From contig CAIKXD010000148.1 in assembly GCA_903831265.1 (NCBI GenBank), forward strand, positions 1 to 43,115: a stretch of 43,115 nucleotides of DNA, in the 5' to 3' direction. A program made the position numbers and the translations under genes. Below the pieces are notes generated by a model. It did not search any database. It had not been told where the DNA came from and saw nothing but the letters and a program-made list of their open reading frames with translations. The DNA is from an uncultured Bacteroidota bacterium (GTDB lineage Bacteria; Bacteroidota; Bacteroidia; UBA4408). Below, piece by piece: positions 18,006 through 26,648 of the stretch (positions are counted from its first letter, which is position 1; the number at the start of each line of letters is the position of its first letter).

Positions 18006-18691
18006 TGGAAGCAAATGTAATTGACATAAAAAATGTGGCCGTTTACCAAGGTGCTAACCTAGTGCTTAGTAATGTAAATATCGAAGTTAAAAAAGGTGAA
18101 TTTGTTTATTTAATTGGCAAAACAGGCAGTGGAAAAAGTAGTCTATTAAAAATGCTTTATGCCGAAATCCCATTAAAGGAAGGAAGTATTACAATTGCCA
18201 ACACCGAGTTAAAAGGTATTAAAGAAAAAGATATCCCTTTTGTTAGACGAAAGCTAGGTATTGTTTTTCAAGATTTTCAATTGCTGTACGATAGAAGCGT
18301 AAACGACAACCTCATTTTTGTAATGCAAGCCACCGGATGGAAAGACAAAAACGAAATTAAAAAACGTTGCGATGAAGTACTCTCAAAAGTAAATTTAGTA
18401 AATAAAGGCGTTAAAATGCCGCACGAGTTAAGCGGTGGCGAGCAACAAAGAGTAGCTATTGCGCGCGCTTTAGTAAATAATCCAGAAGTAATTTTAGCCG
18501 ATGAACCAACAGGAAACTTAGATCCAGAAACTTCTGAAGGAATTGTGCAACTATTAAAAGATCTTACCCAAACAGGTTGTTCAATAGTTATGGCCACGCA
18601 TGATTTTATGGTTTTCAAAAAATTTCCAGCGCGTATTATTAAATGCGAAAACGGAGAAATTATTGATTCGGTTGTTCCAGTAAATAATTGA
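18005..18691 (+). CDS. ftsE: FtsE-like cell-division ABC transporter ATP-binding protein
   Basis: Walker A GKTGSGKSSLLK, LSGGEQQRVAIARAL signature, VILADEPTGNLDPETS Walker B. Confidence 0.85.
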   Translation: MEANVIDIKNVAVYQGANLVLSNVNIEVKKGEFVYLIGKTGSGKSSLLKMLYAEIPLKEGSITIANTELKGIKEKDIPFVRRKLGIVFQDFQLLYDRSVNDNLIFVMQATGWKDKNEIKKRCDEVLSKVNLVNKGVKMPHELSGGEQQRVAIARALVNNPEVILADEPTGNLDPETSEGIVQLLKDLTQTGCSIVMATHDFMVFKKFPARIIKCENGEIIDSVVPVNN

Positions 18692-18731
18692 GTGGAATTT
18701 CATAAGCTAAATGTACCCGCCTATTGGCTTT

Positions 18732-18885
18732 TTTAAACCCAAATTAATCAATAGGAAATTTAAAAAATCGAACTACTTCATTTAGTTGGGTTAATCCCGA
18801 TTTAGAAAATGTTATCAGATTTGTAAAAATCTGATTTTCAATTTCTTTATCGTTTACGTATTTCTAATGCCTAATCTGGGTTAAA
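18732..18885. repeat. R3 element pair: two R3 motifs as terminal inverted repeats of a 154-bp noncoding element
   Basis: TTTAAACCCAAATTAATCAATAGGAAAT (left) and ATTTCTAATGCCTAATCTGGGTTAAA (right, reverse complement of the R3 consensus), with an internal hairpin ATCAGATTT gtaa AAATCTGAT. Confidence 0.65.
18814..18838 (+). terminator. possible terminator downstream of ftsE
   Basis: ATCAGATTT gtaa AAATCTGAT followed by TTT; weak AT-rich stem. Confidence 0.4.
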
Positions 18886-18918
18886 GGTGCAAATCAATTC
18901 CTACTTATCAGCTTAATA

Positions 18919-20238
18919 CTAAGAACCTACTGCCTCCATCACAGTTTGCTCGTAAACGTTCCTCCATCCTTCCCAAGGACTAACGTTACTTAACGATTCA
19001 TTGTGCCATAAACTCATAAATGTACCATCTACTTTTTTCACTTCTTCAATTATAGGTTTTATTTTATTGATTGCATCATCTACATCTATCATCATATAAT
19101 ATCTTAATGAAGCATCCATTACCTGAAAAGGATGAATGCGTAATTTAGTTTCCGATTCTAAATCCAAATCATAAAAATTAAAAGAATCGCAAATGCCTGC
19201 TCTAAAACCTATTTCAGAAGCAAAGCCCATCGTATAATCATCAGTAATTCCTAATTCCAACAAATGATGGTAAGTTTCGGGAAAACTTAATTTCAAAAAA
19301 TGTTGCCTGCTCTTTGTTATTTCTCTATTAAGCACTTTACTCAAGCGCTTTATTTCTTTTGGCAATCTATCCTGACTATAGTTTGAGCCATAAGATGGAT
19401 GAATACCTACCTCAGCATTATCAGAAATTGACTTAATTAGCTCACAAAATTTACGACTTGTAATAGGAACATTTTTATCGTTCTTACCGTAAGTTGCAAA
19501 CAAAATAAAATACAACGTTTTTAAATTATACTTATGTTGAATTTCTAATTGAAAATCATACGTATCATAAGGATCTTTTTCAAAGCCAAGTAAAACTTTG
19601 GAGCGTTGACTTATAGCCTTAAAATCTAATTGCGACAATGATTTTAAATAACCACCAACAGTGCGCACCAAACCTTTTTGTTTAAATGCCCATGCATTAT
19701 CAATATCAATAGTGCTATGGTATTTATATTGCCGTTTTAAAAACAATAATTCCGGAAATTTTAATTTCAATAAATCTCTAATAGCGTAAGCCCAAATATT
19801 TACCACTGGCTTCTGCAAAAATCCGTTGTTGTATGCCAAACAATGATGCGCCTCAAATCTGTGATGACTATCGTAAATTGTTGGCAAATATTCTTCATAC
19901 CTGCTCACCATATAAAAGCTTGCTGCAAAAGGATCAAAAGGCATGGCCGAAAAACGTGTGGTAGTAAAAAAAGCAGGCATTTCATTAAAAGCTGTTACTT
20001 GTATTTCCTGGTCCTTAAGTCCCGATTCAAATAGCAATTGCTTTGCACAAATAAAAAGTTCATCTGCTATGGGATGAAATGCATAACTAAATTTAGGTTG
20101 CCCCGACTGAATAAATTCTCTGGAATCATCGGTGAGCACAAATTTAACGCCCAACAACTCCGTCAAAATTAACTTGAAGGTAAATCGCAATCGATTGTTT
20201 ATCCTCGGAACATAAATTAATAAATGCTGCGTTGTCAA
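18919..20238 (-). CDS. polysaccharide deacetylase-family protein (carbohydrate esterase 4-like)
   Basis: 439 aa; STIDIDNAWAF, ILFATYGKNDKNVPITSRKFCELIKSISDNAEVGIHPSYGSN and FSFPETYH-like motifs typical of the Bacteroidota DUF7033/polysaccharide deacetylase family. Confidence 0.7.
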   Translation of the reverse strand: MTTQHLLIYVPRINNRLRFTFKLILTELLGVKFVLTDDSREFIQSGQPKFSYAFHPIADELFICAKQLLFESGLKDQEIQVTAFNEMPAFFTTTRFSAMPFDPFAASFYMVSRYEEYLPTIYDSHHRFEAHHCLAYNNGFLQKPVVNIWAYAIRDLLKLKFPELLFLKRQYKYHSTIDIDNAWAFKQKGLVRTVGGYLKSLSQLDFKAISQRSKVLLGFEKDPYDTYDFQLEIQHKYNLKTLYFILFATYGKNDKNVPITSRKFCELIKSISDNAEVGIHPSYGSNYSQDRLPKEIKRLSKVLNREITKSRQHFLKLSFPETYHHLLELGITDDYTMGFASEIGFRAGICDSFNFYDLDLESETKLRIHPFQVMDASLRYYMMIDVDDAINKIKPIIEEVKKVDGTFMSLWHNESLSNVSPWEGWRNVYEQTVMEAVGS

Positions 20239-20471
20239 ATAAGTATGGTTAGTTCGGTAACAAATTAACTAAGAATTATTGACATTTAAATAAGCGGTTC
20301 AATATTCTATCAACTTAAAATAATAAATCGAGCCTTAATAGCCTGTAAATTGCATTTTATAAAAAAAAACACATAAAAATGAATGCTAATTGATAAACCA
20401 TTGTTGCAACCACAAGGGTAAGAAATAAAAAATACAATTAAAATATCTACTAATATTTACAATAAAATTAC

Positions 20472-20574
20472 TTTGGGCGTTCCCCTGCCTCTAAAAAAGA
20501 GGCAGGGGCGGGCTTTTTGCTCCAACCTTTTGTACCTTTGGTACAAAAGGGTTTCCGCTACATTCCCTAACGCA
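20472..20574. repeat. R2 two-hairpin element, copy 2
   Basis: TTTGGGCGTT-CCCCTGCCTCT aaaaa AGAGGCAGGGG-CGGGCTTTTTGCTCCAA-CCTTTTGTACC ttt GGTACAAAAGG-GTTTCCGCTACATTCCCTAACGCA; two perfect 11-bp stems. Confidence 0.85.
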
Positions 20575-20653
20575 TTGCTTTTTACTCGCTGTGTAATTTT
20601 TTTATCATAACGTAACAAATTATCCTTTAAAATTATTCATATCATAATTCCTT

Positions 20654-20661
20654 TAACTTTG
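20654..20661 (+). promoter_or_regulatory. candidate -7 box TAACTTTG for the E1 fusion gene
   Basis: TAnnTTTG match 24 bp upstream of the ATG at 20685. Confidence 0.4.
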
Positions 20662-20684
20662 GGCACTATTTTAAATTTAAAAAT

Positions 20685-22772
20685 ATGGCTGTTGAAACTG
20701 CTCAAAAAGCAAACGAGATACTTACAGAAGCCACCTTATTAAAGGCTTTCGAATTAATGTGTTGTGCCAAATCAATGTCGGTTTTGTATGAAGAAAATAA
20801 AGAAGTTACTGCCAAATATGTGCATGCCACCAGTCGCGGACATGAAGCCATTCAGTTAGCTGTTGGTTTACAATTAAAAGCACAAGATTATTTAAGTTGC
20901 TATTATCGCGATGATAGCATTTTATTAGGCATTGGCATTACGCCATACGAGCTTATGTTGCAGCTCTTAGCCAAGCGTGATGATATTTTTTCGGGTGGAC
21001 GTTTGTACTATTCACACCCAAGTTTGAACAGAGATAACATGCCAAAAATACCGATGCAAAGTTCTGCAACAGGCATGCAAGCTATTCCAGCAACAGGCTT
21101 GGCCATGGGCATTCAATACAAAGAAAAACAAAATTTAAACGATAAAAATTTAAAAGATGCTCCCGTAGTAGTTTGCTCTTTTGGAGATGCATCTATAACT
21201 GAAGGAGAAGTTGCTGAAGCCTTTCAAATGGCGGTGTTAAAGCAATTACCCATTTTATATCTTGTTCAAGATAACGAGTGGGATATATCGGCTCATGCAT
21301 CAGAAATTAAAGCGCAGGATGCCAGCGAGTATGCCAAAGGATTTAAAGGTTTAGAAGTTAGAACAATTGATGGCACCGACTTTATGCGCAGTTATAAAAC
21401 TGTTCATGAAATGCTACATATCATCAGAACGGAACGCAGACCCATGTTGTTGCACGCCAAAGTGCCACTACTAAATCATCATACCAGTGGCGTAAGAAAA
21501 GAATGGTACCGACACGATTTAGAAGATGCCGCAAAACGCGATCCTTTTCCAAGATTAAAAAATCAATTGATAGTCGAGGGTATCGATATTCATCAGTTAA
21601 AATCAATAGAAGAACAAGCTGATATAAAAGTAAAATCCGATTATCAAAAAGCACTTTTAGCTGAAGACCCTAAGCCCGAAGATTTATTTAAACACGATTT
21701 TGCTCCAACTACTATTACTGAAGAACAAGGAGAAAGAAGTCCTGCAGGAAAAGATAAAACAGTAATGGTGGATAGTGCTTTATTTGCTATTAGAGAATTA
21801 ATGGAAAAGCATCCCGAATGTTTATTGTACGGACAAGATGTGGGCGCCCGTTTGGGTGGTGTTTTTCGCGAGGCAGCTACTTTAGCCCAAAAGTTTGGCG
21901 ATAACCGTGTGTTCAATACACCTATCATGGAAGCTTTCATTATTGGAAGTACAGTAGGCATGAGTGTTGCAGGCTTAAAACCAATTGTTGAAGTTCAATT
22001 TGCCGATTATATATGGCCTGGCTTAAATCAATTGTTTACCGAAGTTAGTCGATCATGTTATTTAAGCAACGGCAAATGGCCAATCAGCTGTATTATCAGA
22101 GTGCCAATTGGCGCCTATGGCAGTGGTGGTCCTTACCACAGTAGCAGTGTTGAATCGGTGTTATTAAATATTAGAGGCATTAAAATATGCTATCCAAGCA
22201 CTGGAGCCGATTTAAAAGGATTAATGAAAGCTGCCTATTACGATCCAAATCCTGTAGTAATGTTAGAACACAAAGGTTTGTATTGGAGTAAAATTAAAGG
22301 CACAGAAGATGCTAAAACTGTTGAGCCCGATGAAGATTACATCATTCCTTTAGGCAAAGGCAGAGTAGTTATTGAAGCCGCTCAAACAAATATTGAAAAA
22401 GGAAAAACAGCACTTGTAATTACCTATGGAATGGGTGTGTATTGGGCGCAGGCAGCAGCAACGCACTTTAATCAACAAATAGAAATTATTGATTTAAGAA
22501 CCCTATTTCCATTAGATGAAACATTGATTATTGAAAAAGTAAAATTACATAACAAAGTAATGATACTTACCGAGGAGCCTGTAAACAATGGATTTGCACA
22601 AGCATTAGCAGGAAAAATACAACAGCTTTGTTTCAATTACTTAGACGCGCCAATCGAAGTAATTGGAGCCGAAAACATGCCAGCGATACCTTTAAATGCC
22701 ACTTTAGAATTTACCATGTTGCCTAATGCGGAGAAGGTAAAAGAAAGTTTGGAGAGGTTATTAGCTTATTAA
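20685..22772 (+). CDS. 2-oxoacid dehydrogenase E1 component, fused alpha and beta subunits
   Basis: 695 aa. N-terminal half is E1-alpha-like (SFGDASITEGEVAEAFQMAVL TPP region); C-terminal half is E1-beta-like (GQDVGARLGGVFREA, RVFNTPIMEAFIIGSTVGMSVAGLKPIVEVQF). Confidence 0.9.
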   Translation: MAVETAQKANEILTEATLLKAFELMCCAKSMSVLYEENKEVTAKYVHATSRGHEAIQLAVGLQLKAQDYLSCYYRDDSILLGIGITPYELMLQLLAKRDDIFSGGRLYYSHPSLNRDNMPKIPMQSSATGMQAIPATGLAMGIQYKEKQNLNDKNLKDAPVVVCSFGDASITEGEVAEAFQMAVLKQLPILYLVQDNEWDISAHASEIKAQDASEYAKGFKGLEVRTIDGTDFMRSYKTVHEMLHIIRTERRPMLLHAKVPLLNHHTSGVRKEWYRHDLEDAAKRDPFPRLKNQLIVEGIDIHQLKSIEEQADIKVKSDYQKALLAEDPKPEDLFKHDFAPTTITEEQGERSPAGKDKTVMVDSALFAIRELMEKHPECLLYGQDVGARLGGVFREAATLAQKFGDNRVFNTPIMEAFIIGSTVGMSVAGLKPIVEVQFADYIWPGLNQLFTEVSRSCYLSNGKWPISCIIRVPIGAYGSGGPYHSSSVESVLLNIRGIKICYPSTGADLKGLMKAAYYDPNPVVMLEHKGLYWSKIKGTEDAKTVEPDEDYIIPLGKGRVVIEAAQTNIEKGKTALVITYGMGVYWAQAAATHFNQQIEIIDLRTLFPLDETLIIEKVKLHNKVMILTEEPVNNGFAQALAGKIQQLCFNYLDAPIEVIGAENMPAIPLNATLEFTMLPNAEKVKESLERLLAY

Positions 22773-22851
22773 ACTAAATGCTAATTTAAGATTTATGGTT
22801 TTTAAATTACGATTGAATATTTAATAATTCTTGTAACCTATTTGCCATTCA

Positions 22852-22877
22852 TTTAACCCAAATTATGCAATTGGAAT
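22852..22877 (+). repeat. R3 motif between convergent genes
   Basis: TTTAACCCAAATTATGCAATTGGAAT. Confidence 0.5.
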
Positions 22878-22915
22878 CGTTGGTCAACAAAATTTTTCAA
22901 TTGTTATTTTCTTAC

Positions 22916-23752
22916 CTACTTCTTCACAAACACCATACAGGCCCAGCTATTGCTCTCTACCTGTGTAAGTAGCTTCAGTCCTATGTTTTCGGCATGCGTT
23001 TTTAATTGTGCAATATCGTGTATAAAAAAGCCACTAATCAACAATCTGCCATCGGTTGATAGATGTGCATAATAATGTTGCATATCGGCTAACAGCACAT
23101 TTTTGTTGATGTTAGCTAAGATGTAATCAAAACTATTATTTGGAATATTGCTTGCATTGCCATGTATCACAAGTATTTGCTGGCAATTGTTAGCGGCACA
23201 ATTTTCCATGGCATTGCGAAAAGCCCACTCCTCGTTATCAATAGCAACAATTTTTTCGGCATCCATTTTAGCGGCTAAAATGGCCAATAAAGCTGTTCCA
23301 CAACCCATATCAAGCACTCTTTTACGAACCATGTTCAACTTCAATACTTCTTCTATCATCAACATGGTAGTATCATGATGCCCAGTACCAAATGACATTT
23401 TAGGATCAATAACAATATCAAATTTAAAGCCTGCATGTTTCTCATGAAAAGGCGCTCTAACCATACACTCCATGCCTACTTTTACTGGATCAAAATTGCT
23501 CTCCCAAAGGGCATTCCAATTTTGTTGAGGAATAGTTTTTTGTGTATAGGTAATTTCACTATCTCCAGGTGCATTTAAAATTTCGATATCTTTTAATATA
23601 TCAATGCTGTGGTCACATTCCTGAATGTAGGCTTGCACACCACTGTCTGTTTCACAAAAACTTTCAAAACCTACATCAGCCAATTGAGCCACTAAAATAT
23701 CGGTGAAAGGATGTTTGGGATTAACTTGAAAATTAAATTCAATATAATTCAT
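22916..23752 (-). CDS. prmA: ribosomal protein L11 methyltransferase
   Basis: DPKMSFGTGHHDTTMLMIEE, VLDMGCGTALLAILAAK, ILANINKNVLL. Confidence 0.93.
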   Translation of the reverse strand: MNYIEFNFQVNPKHPFTDILVAQLADVGFESFCETDSGVQAYIQECDHSIDILKDIEILNAPGDSEITYTQKTIPQQNWNALWESNFDPVKVGMECMVRAPFHEKHAGFKFDIVIDPKMSFGTGHHDTTMLMIEEVLKLNMVRKRVLDMGCGTALLAILAAKMDAEKIVAIDNEEWAFRNAMENCAANNCQQILVIHGNASNIPNNSFDYILANINKNVLLADMQHYYAHLSTDGRLLISGFFIHDIAQLKTHAENIGLKLLTQVESNSWACMVFVKK

Positions 23753-24509
23753 GCATGGTGGAAATTAGTTTAACAAAGGATTCTGATTGTAATGACGCCC
23801 CCCCAATTAACCCCCCATCAACATCTGTTAACGAAAATAATTGTTTGGCATTGTCGGCATTGCAACTGCCACCATACAATATAGAGGTTTGCTCTGCCAT
23901 TTCACTATCGTATTTAGTTGCAATTTCGTTTCTTATAAATTGATGCATTTCTTGCGCCTGTTCTGCACTGGCATTAAGTCCTGTGCCTATGGCCCAAACA
24001 GGTTCATAAGCAATAATAACCTTAGAAAAAGATGATCTATCTAACTTAAATACTTCGTTATTTAACTGTTTTGAAATTACATCTAAATAATTGTGATTGG
24101 TTCTATCTTCAAACTGTTCGCCACAGCACCAAATTGGGCTAATATTATTTAATAAAAGTTGATTTAGCTTATTGTACAAAATTGCAGCATTTTCATTAAA
24201 AAGGTTCCTTCTTTCTGAATGACCTACTAGGCAAAAAGGAATTTTTAGTGAAGCTAACATAGAAGCTGAAACCTCACCTGTATAAGCTCCTTTTTCATAC
24301 GAAGAGCAATTTTGAGCTGCCACTGTAAATCCATCATTTTGGGCAATTAATGTTTTTGCCATCATTAAGTAGGGAAACGGAACTGCAAAAATGTTCAACT
24401 GATTGAGGCCCATTTTGGGGCTTTGTTCAAGTGTGTTATTAATCAAGTGTTGTGCTTCTTCGATGCTGTTATTCATCTTCCAGTTTCCTGCCACAATTTT
24501 CAATCGCAT
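23739..24509 (-). CDS. tpiA: triosephosphate isomerase
   Basis: IVAGNWKMN, LVGHSERR, VIIAYEPVWAIGTG, LYGGSCNADNA, DGGLIGGASL. Confidence 0.97.
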   Translation of the reverse strand: MRLKIVAGNWKMNNSIEEAQHLINNTLEQSPKMGLNQLNIFAVPFPYLMMAKTLIAQNDGFTVAAQNCSSYEKGAYTGEVSASMLASLKIPFCLVGHSERRNLFNENAAILYNKLNQLLLNNISPIWCCGEQFEDRTNHNYLDVISKQLNNEVFKLDRSSFSKVIIAYEPVWAIGTGLNASAEQAQEMHQFIRNEIATKYDSEMAEQTSILYGGSCNADNAKQLFSLTDVDGGLIGGASLQSESFVKLISTMHELY

Positions 24510-24619
24510 AAGTTGTTTCTATCTAGTTCAGTCGGGTAAAAATATAACTATTTTTTGATAATTGATACATTACTAAACTTTTTTATGTTTTTCATTGTTA
24601 CAATAGCACTTTTATTGCG

Positions 24620-24627
24620 TATTTTTG
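24620..24627 (+). promoter_or_regulatory. candidate -7 box TATTTTTG for clpS
   Basis: TAnnTTTG, 20 bp before the ATG; upstream TTG at 24595-24597 with a slightly long 22-nt spacer. Confidence 0.4.
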
Positions 24628-24646
24628 CGAAGCTAAATTAATTAAG

Positions 24647-24928
24647 ATGTCAACCATTACCGAAACGGAAACCCTAACATTAGAAGATGTTCTTTCCAAC
24701 GTAGATAAAGAAAGAACCTTAATTTTATTTAATGATGATTTTAACACATTTGACTATGTAATTGACTCGCTAGTTGAAGTCTGCAACCATGATGTAGTGC
24801 AAGCCGAGCAATGTGCATATTTAGTGCATTATACAGGCAAATGTGAGGTAAAGAATGGGTCTTACGAGCAGCTTAAACCAATGCGCATTGAACTGAGCAG
24901 AAGAGGACTTTCAGTTGCTATACATTAA
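24647..24928 (+). CDS. clpS: ATP-dependent Clp protease adaptor ClpS
   Basis: LILFNDDFNTFDYVIDSLVEVCNHDVVQAEQCAYLVHYTGKCEVKNG. Confidence 0.93.
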   Translation: MSTITETETLTLEDVLSNVDKERTLILFNDDFNTFDYVIDSLVEVCNHDVVQAEQCAYLVHYTGKCEVKNGSYEQLKPMRIELSRRGLSVAIH

Positions 24929-24936
24929 TACATAAT

Positions 24937-25839
24937 TTAAAAATACAAGTCGTTAGCTATCCTAAAGGTATTAGAATGCGCGTTTACTATGGTATTTACG
25001 TTAGGAGCATAACCACCGCCCATAGTAACTGTTAATGGAATATTGTTTCTTTTACAAACATCTAAAACTATTGTATCCCTTGCTTTGCAGCCTTCAATAG
25101 ATAAAGATAACCTTCCCAATTTATCATCAGCTAAAACATCAACACCTGCTTGGTAAAAAATAAAGTTGGGTTTTATTTGTAATATTATTTCATTTAAATG
25201 TGTTTCAAGTAAATGCAAATAAGTTTTATCATCAGTAAAATCATCAAGTTCTATATCTAAGTCTGACTGTTCTTTGCGCAACGGATAATTCTTTTTTCCA
25301 TGCATACTAAAAGTAAATACTTGCGATACATTTTCAAAAATTTGAGCAGTACCATTTCCTTGGTGAACATCTAAATCTACTATTAATATTTTTTCCACCA
25401 ACTTAGCTTTTAACAAGAAATTTGCAGCTATAGCTATATCATTTAACAAACAAAAGCCTTCTCCTCTGTCAGTAAAAGCATGGTGTGTACCTCCTGCAAT
25501 ATTAAACCCTATCCCGTCATTTAGTGCAGCTAAAGATGCATCTATAGTACCTTGCATAATTATTTTTTCTCTAATAACAAGTTCGGCACTTAGAGGAAAG
25601 CCTGTTCTCCTAATTTCTGCTGCATTTAAATTTAAATGATTTAGTTTGTTCAGGTAATCCTCAGTATGCGTTAGTAAAATAATATCATCTCTAACGGCAA
25701 TAGGGCAAATTAACTGCGAAATACTAATTACTCCTTCATGCATCAATTGCTGGGGCAAAAGATTGTATTTCTCCATTGGAAAACGATGCAATTCGGGCAA
25801 AGGATGGCAGTATAGTTCGTGCCAGGATATCTTAAACAT
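24937..25839 (-). CDS. histone deacetylase-family protein (acetoin-utilisation/amidohydrolase-like)
   Basis: GGTHHAFTDRGEGFCLLNDIAIAANFL, ILIVDLDVHQGNGTAQIF, FYQAGVDVLADDKLG. Confidence 0.93.
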   Translation of the reverse strand: MFKISWHELYCHPLPELHRFPMEKYNLLPQQLMHEGVISISQLICPIAVRDDIILLTHTEDYLNKLNHLNLNAAEIRRTGFPLSAELVIREKIIMQGTIDASLAALNDGIGFNIAGGTHHAFTDRGEGFCLLNDIAIAANFLLKAKLVEKILIVDLDVHQGNGTAQIFENVSQVFTFSMHGKKNYPLRKEQSDLDIELDDFTDDKTYLHLLETHLNEIILQIKPNFIFYQAGVDVLADDKLGRLSLSIEGCKARDTIVLDVCKRNNIPLTVTMGGGYAPNVNTIVNAHSNTFRIANDLYF

Positions 25840-25932
25840 TAAGTATTAGTAACTATTTTCCACAAATGAAAAAAAATATTTCTATTAAAAGGAAATTTAG
25901 CTATTTTTGTTCTGTAAATTTTAAAAAACACA

Positions 25933-26502
25933 ATGAAAAAGTTAATTATAGCATTATCAGTTTTAGTGATGTCCGGAGCGGCAATGGCTCAAACCAAAAC
26001 TACTTTTTATCCTAATGGTCAAAAACAAGCAGAAGGCACCCTATTAAATGCAGATGCTACTGTGCTTTCAAAGGATTTTGAATCTTTGCCAAAAGAAACC
26101 CAGATGCAAAAAATGCAAAACTGTGTAAAAGATGGAAAATGGACCATGTGGTACGAAAACGGTGCTACTTACTCAGAACAATTTTACAAAAACGGATTAA
26201 TGACCGGAGTATGGAAAAATTACCAACCTGATGGTTCAGTTGCCGATATTATTGATTTTGAAAATGGTAAAGCTTCTTATTTCCACAAAAACGGTAAGGT
26301 ACAAAGTGAAGGCAAAATTTCGGGTCAAATGGGTCAAGAAGGAAAATGGATTTTATACTACGAAAATGGTCAAGTAAATGCCGAAGGAAACTACATCAAT
26401 GGTAAAAAAGATGGAGTTTGGACGTGGTATGATGTTAAAGGTAAAAAAACAGACGAACAAACTTACCAAAACGGAACTATTTCCGGACATAAGCGCTTTT
26501 AA
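25933..26502 (+). CDS. secreted MORN-repeat/YwqK-like protein
   Basis: Signal peptide; repeated YYENGQVNAEGNYINGKKDGVWTWYD-type MORN-variant units. Confidence 0.85.
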   Translation: MKKLIIALSVLVMSGAAMAQTKTTFYPNGQKQAEGTLLNADATVLSKDFESLPKETQMQKMQNCVKDGKWTMWYENGATYSEQFYKNGLMTGVWKNYQPDGSVADIIDFENGKASYFHKNGKVQSEGKISGQMGQEGKWILYYENGQVNAEGNYINGKKDGVWTWYDVKGKKTDEQTYQNGTISGHKRF

Positions 26503-26524
26503 AAAAAATCTACCTCATAAAAAT

Positions 26525-26558
26525 ATCCCTGCCAATAAATTGTGCAGGGATTTTTTTT
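26525..26558 (+). terminator. Rho-independent terminator after the MORN-repeat gene
   Basis: ATCCCTGC caataaattgt GCAGGGAT followed by a T run. Confidence 0.8.
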
Positions 26559-26590
26559 GCATAAAAAGTCAATTTGTCAGTTTCATCTTA

Positions 26591-26609
26591 TTGGCACAGT
26601 GTTTGGCAT
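26591..26609 (+). promoter_or_regulatory. candidate -24/-12 (sigma-54-like) element upstream of htpG
   Basis: TTGGCACAGTGTTTGGCAT; TGGCAC half exact, -12 half TTTGG(C) deviates by one position from TTTGC. Confidence 0.3.
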
Positions 26610-26648
26610 AGGGCAGCATTCAACCTAAAATAAATAAATAAATAAAAT

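Noticed and set aside
18277-18618. 113-aa minus-strand ORF
   Set aside because: Antisense to ftsE; shadow ORF with no recognisable features.
20685-22772. E1 alpha/beta fusion as a novel gene fusion
   Set aside because: Fused E1 alpha-beta proteins of this length are, to my knowledge, common in Bacteroidota; listed as a feature only.
24937-25839. histone deacetylase-like gene as evidence of eukaryote-type chromatin regulation
   Set aside because: Bacterial members of this family are common deacetylases/amidohydrolases; no histone-like partner is seen here.
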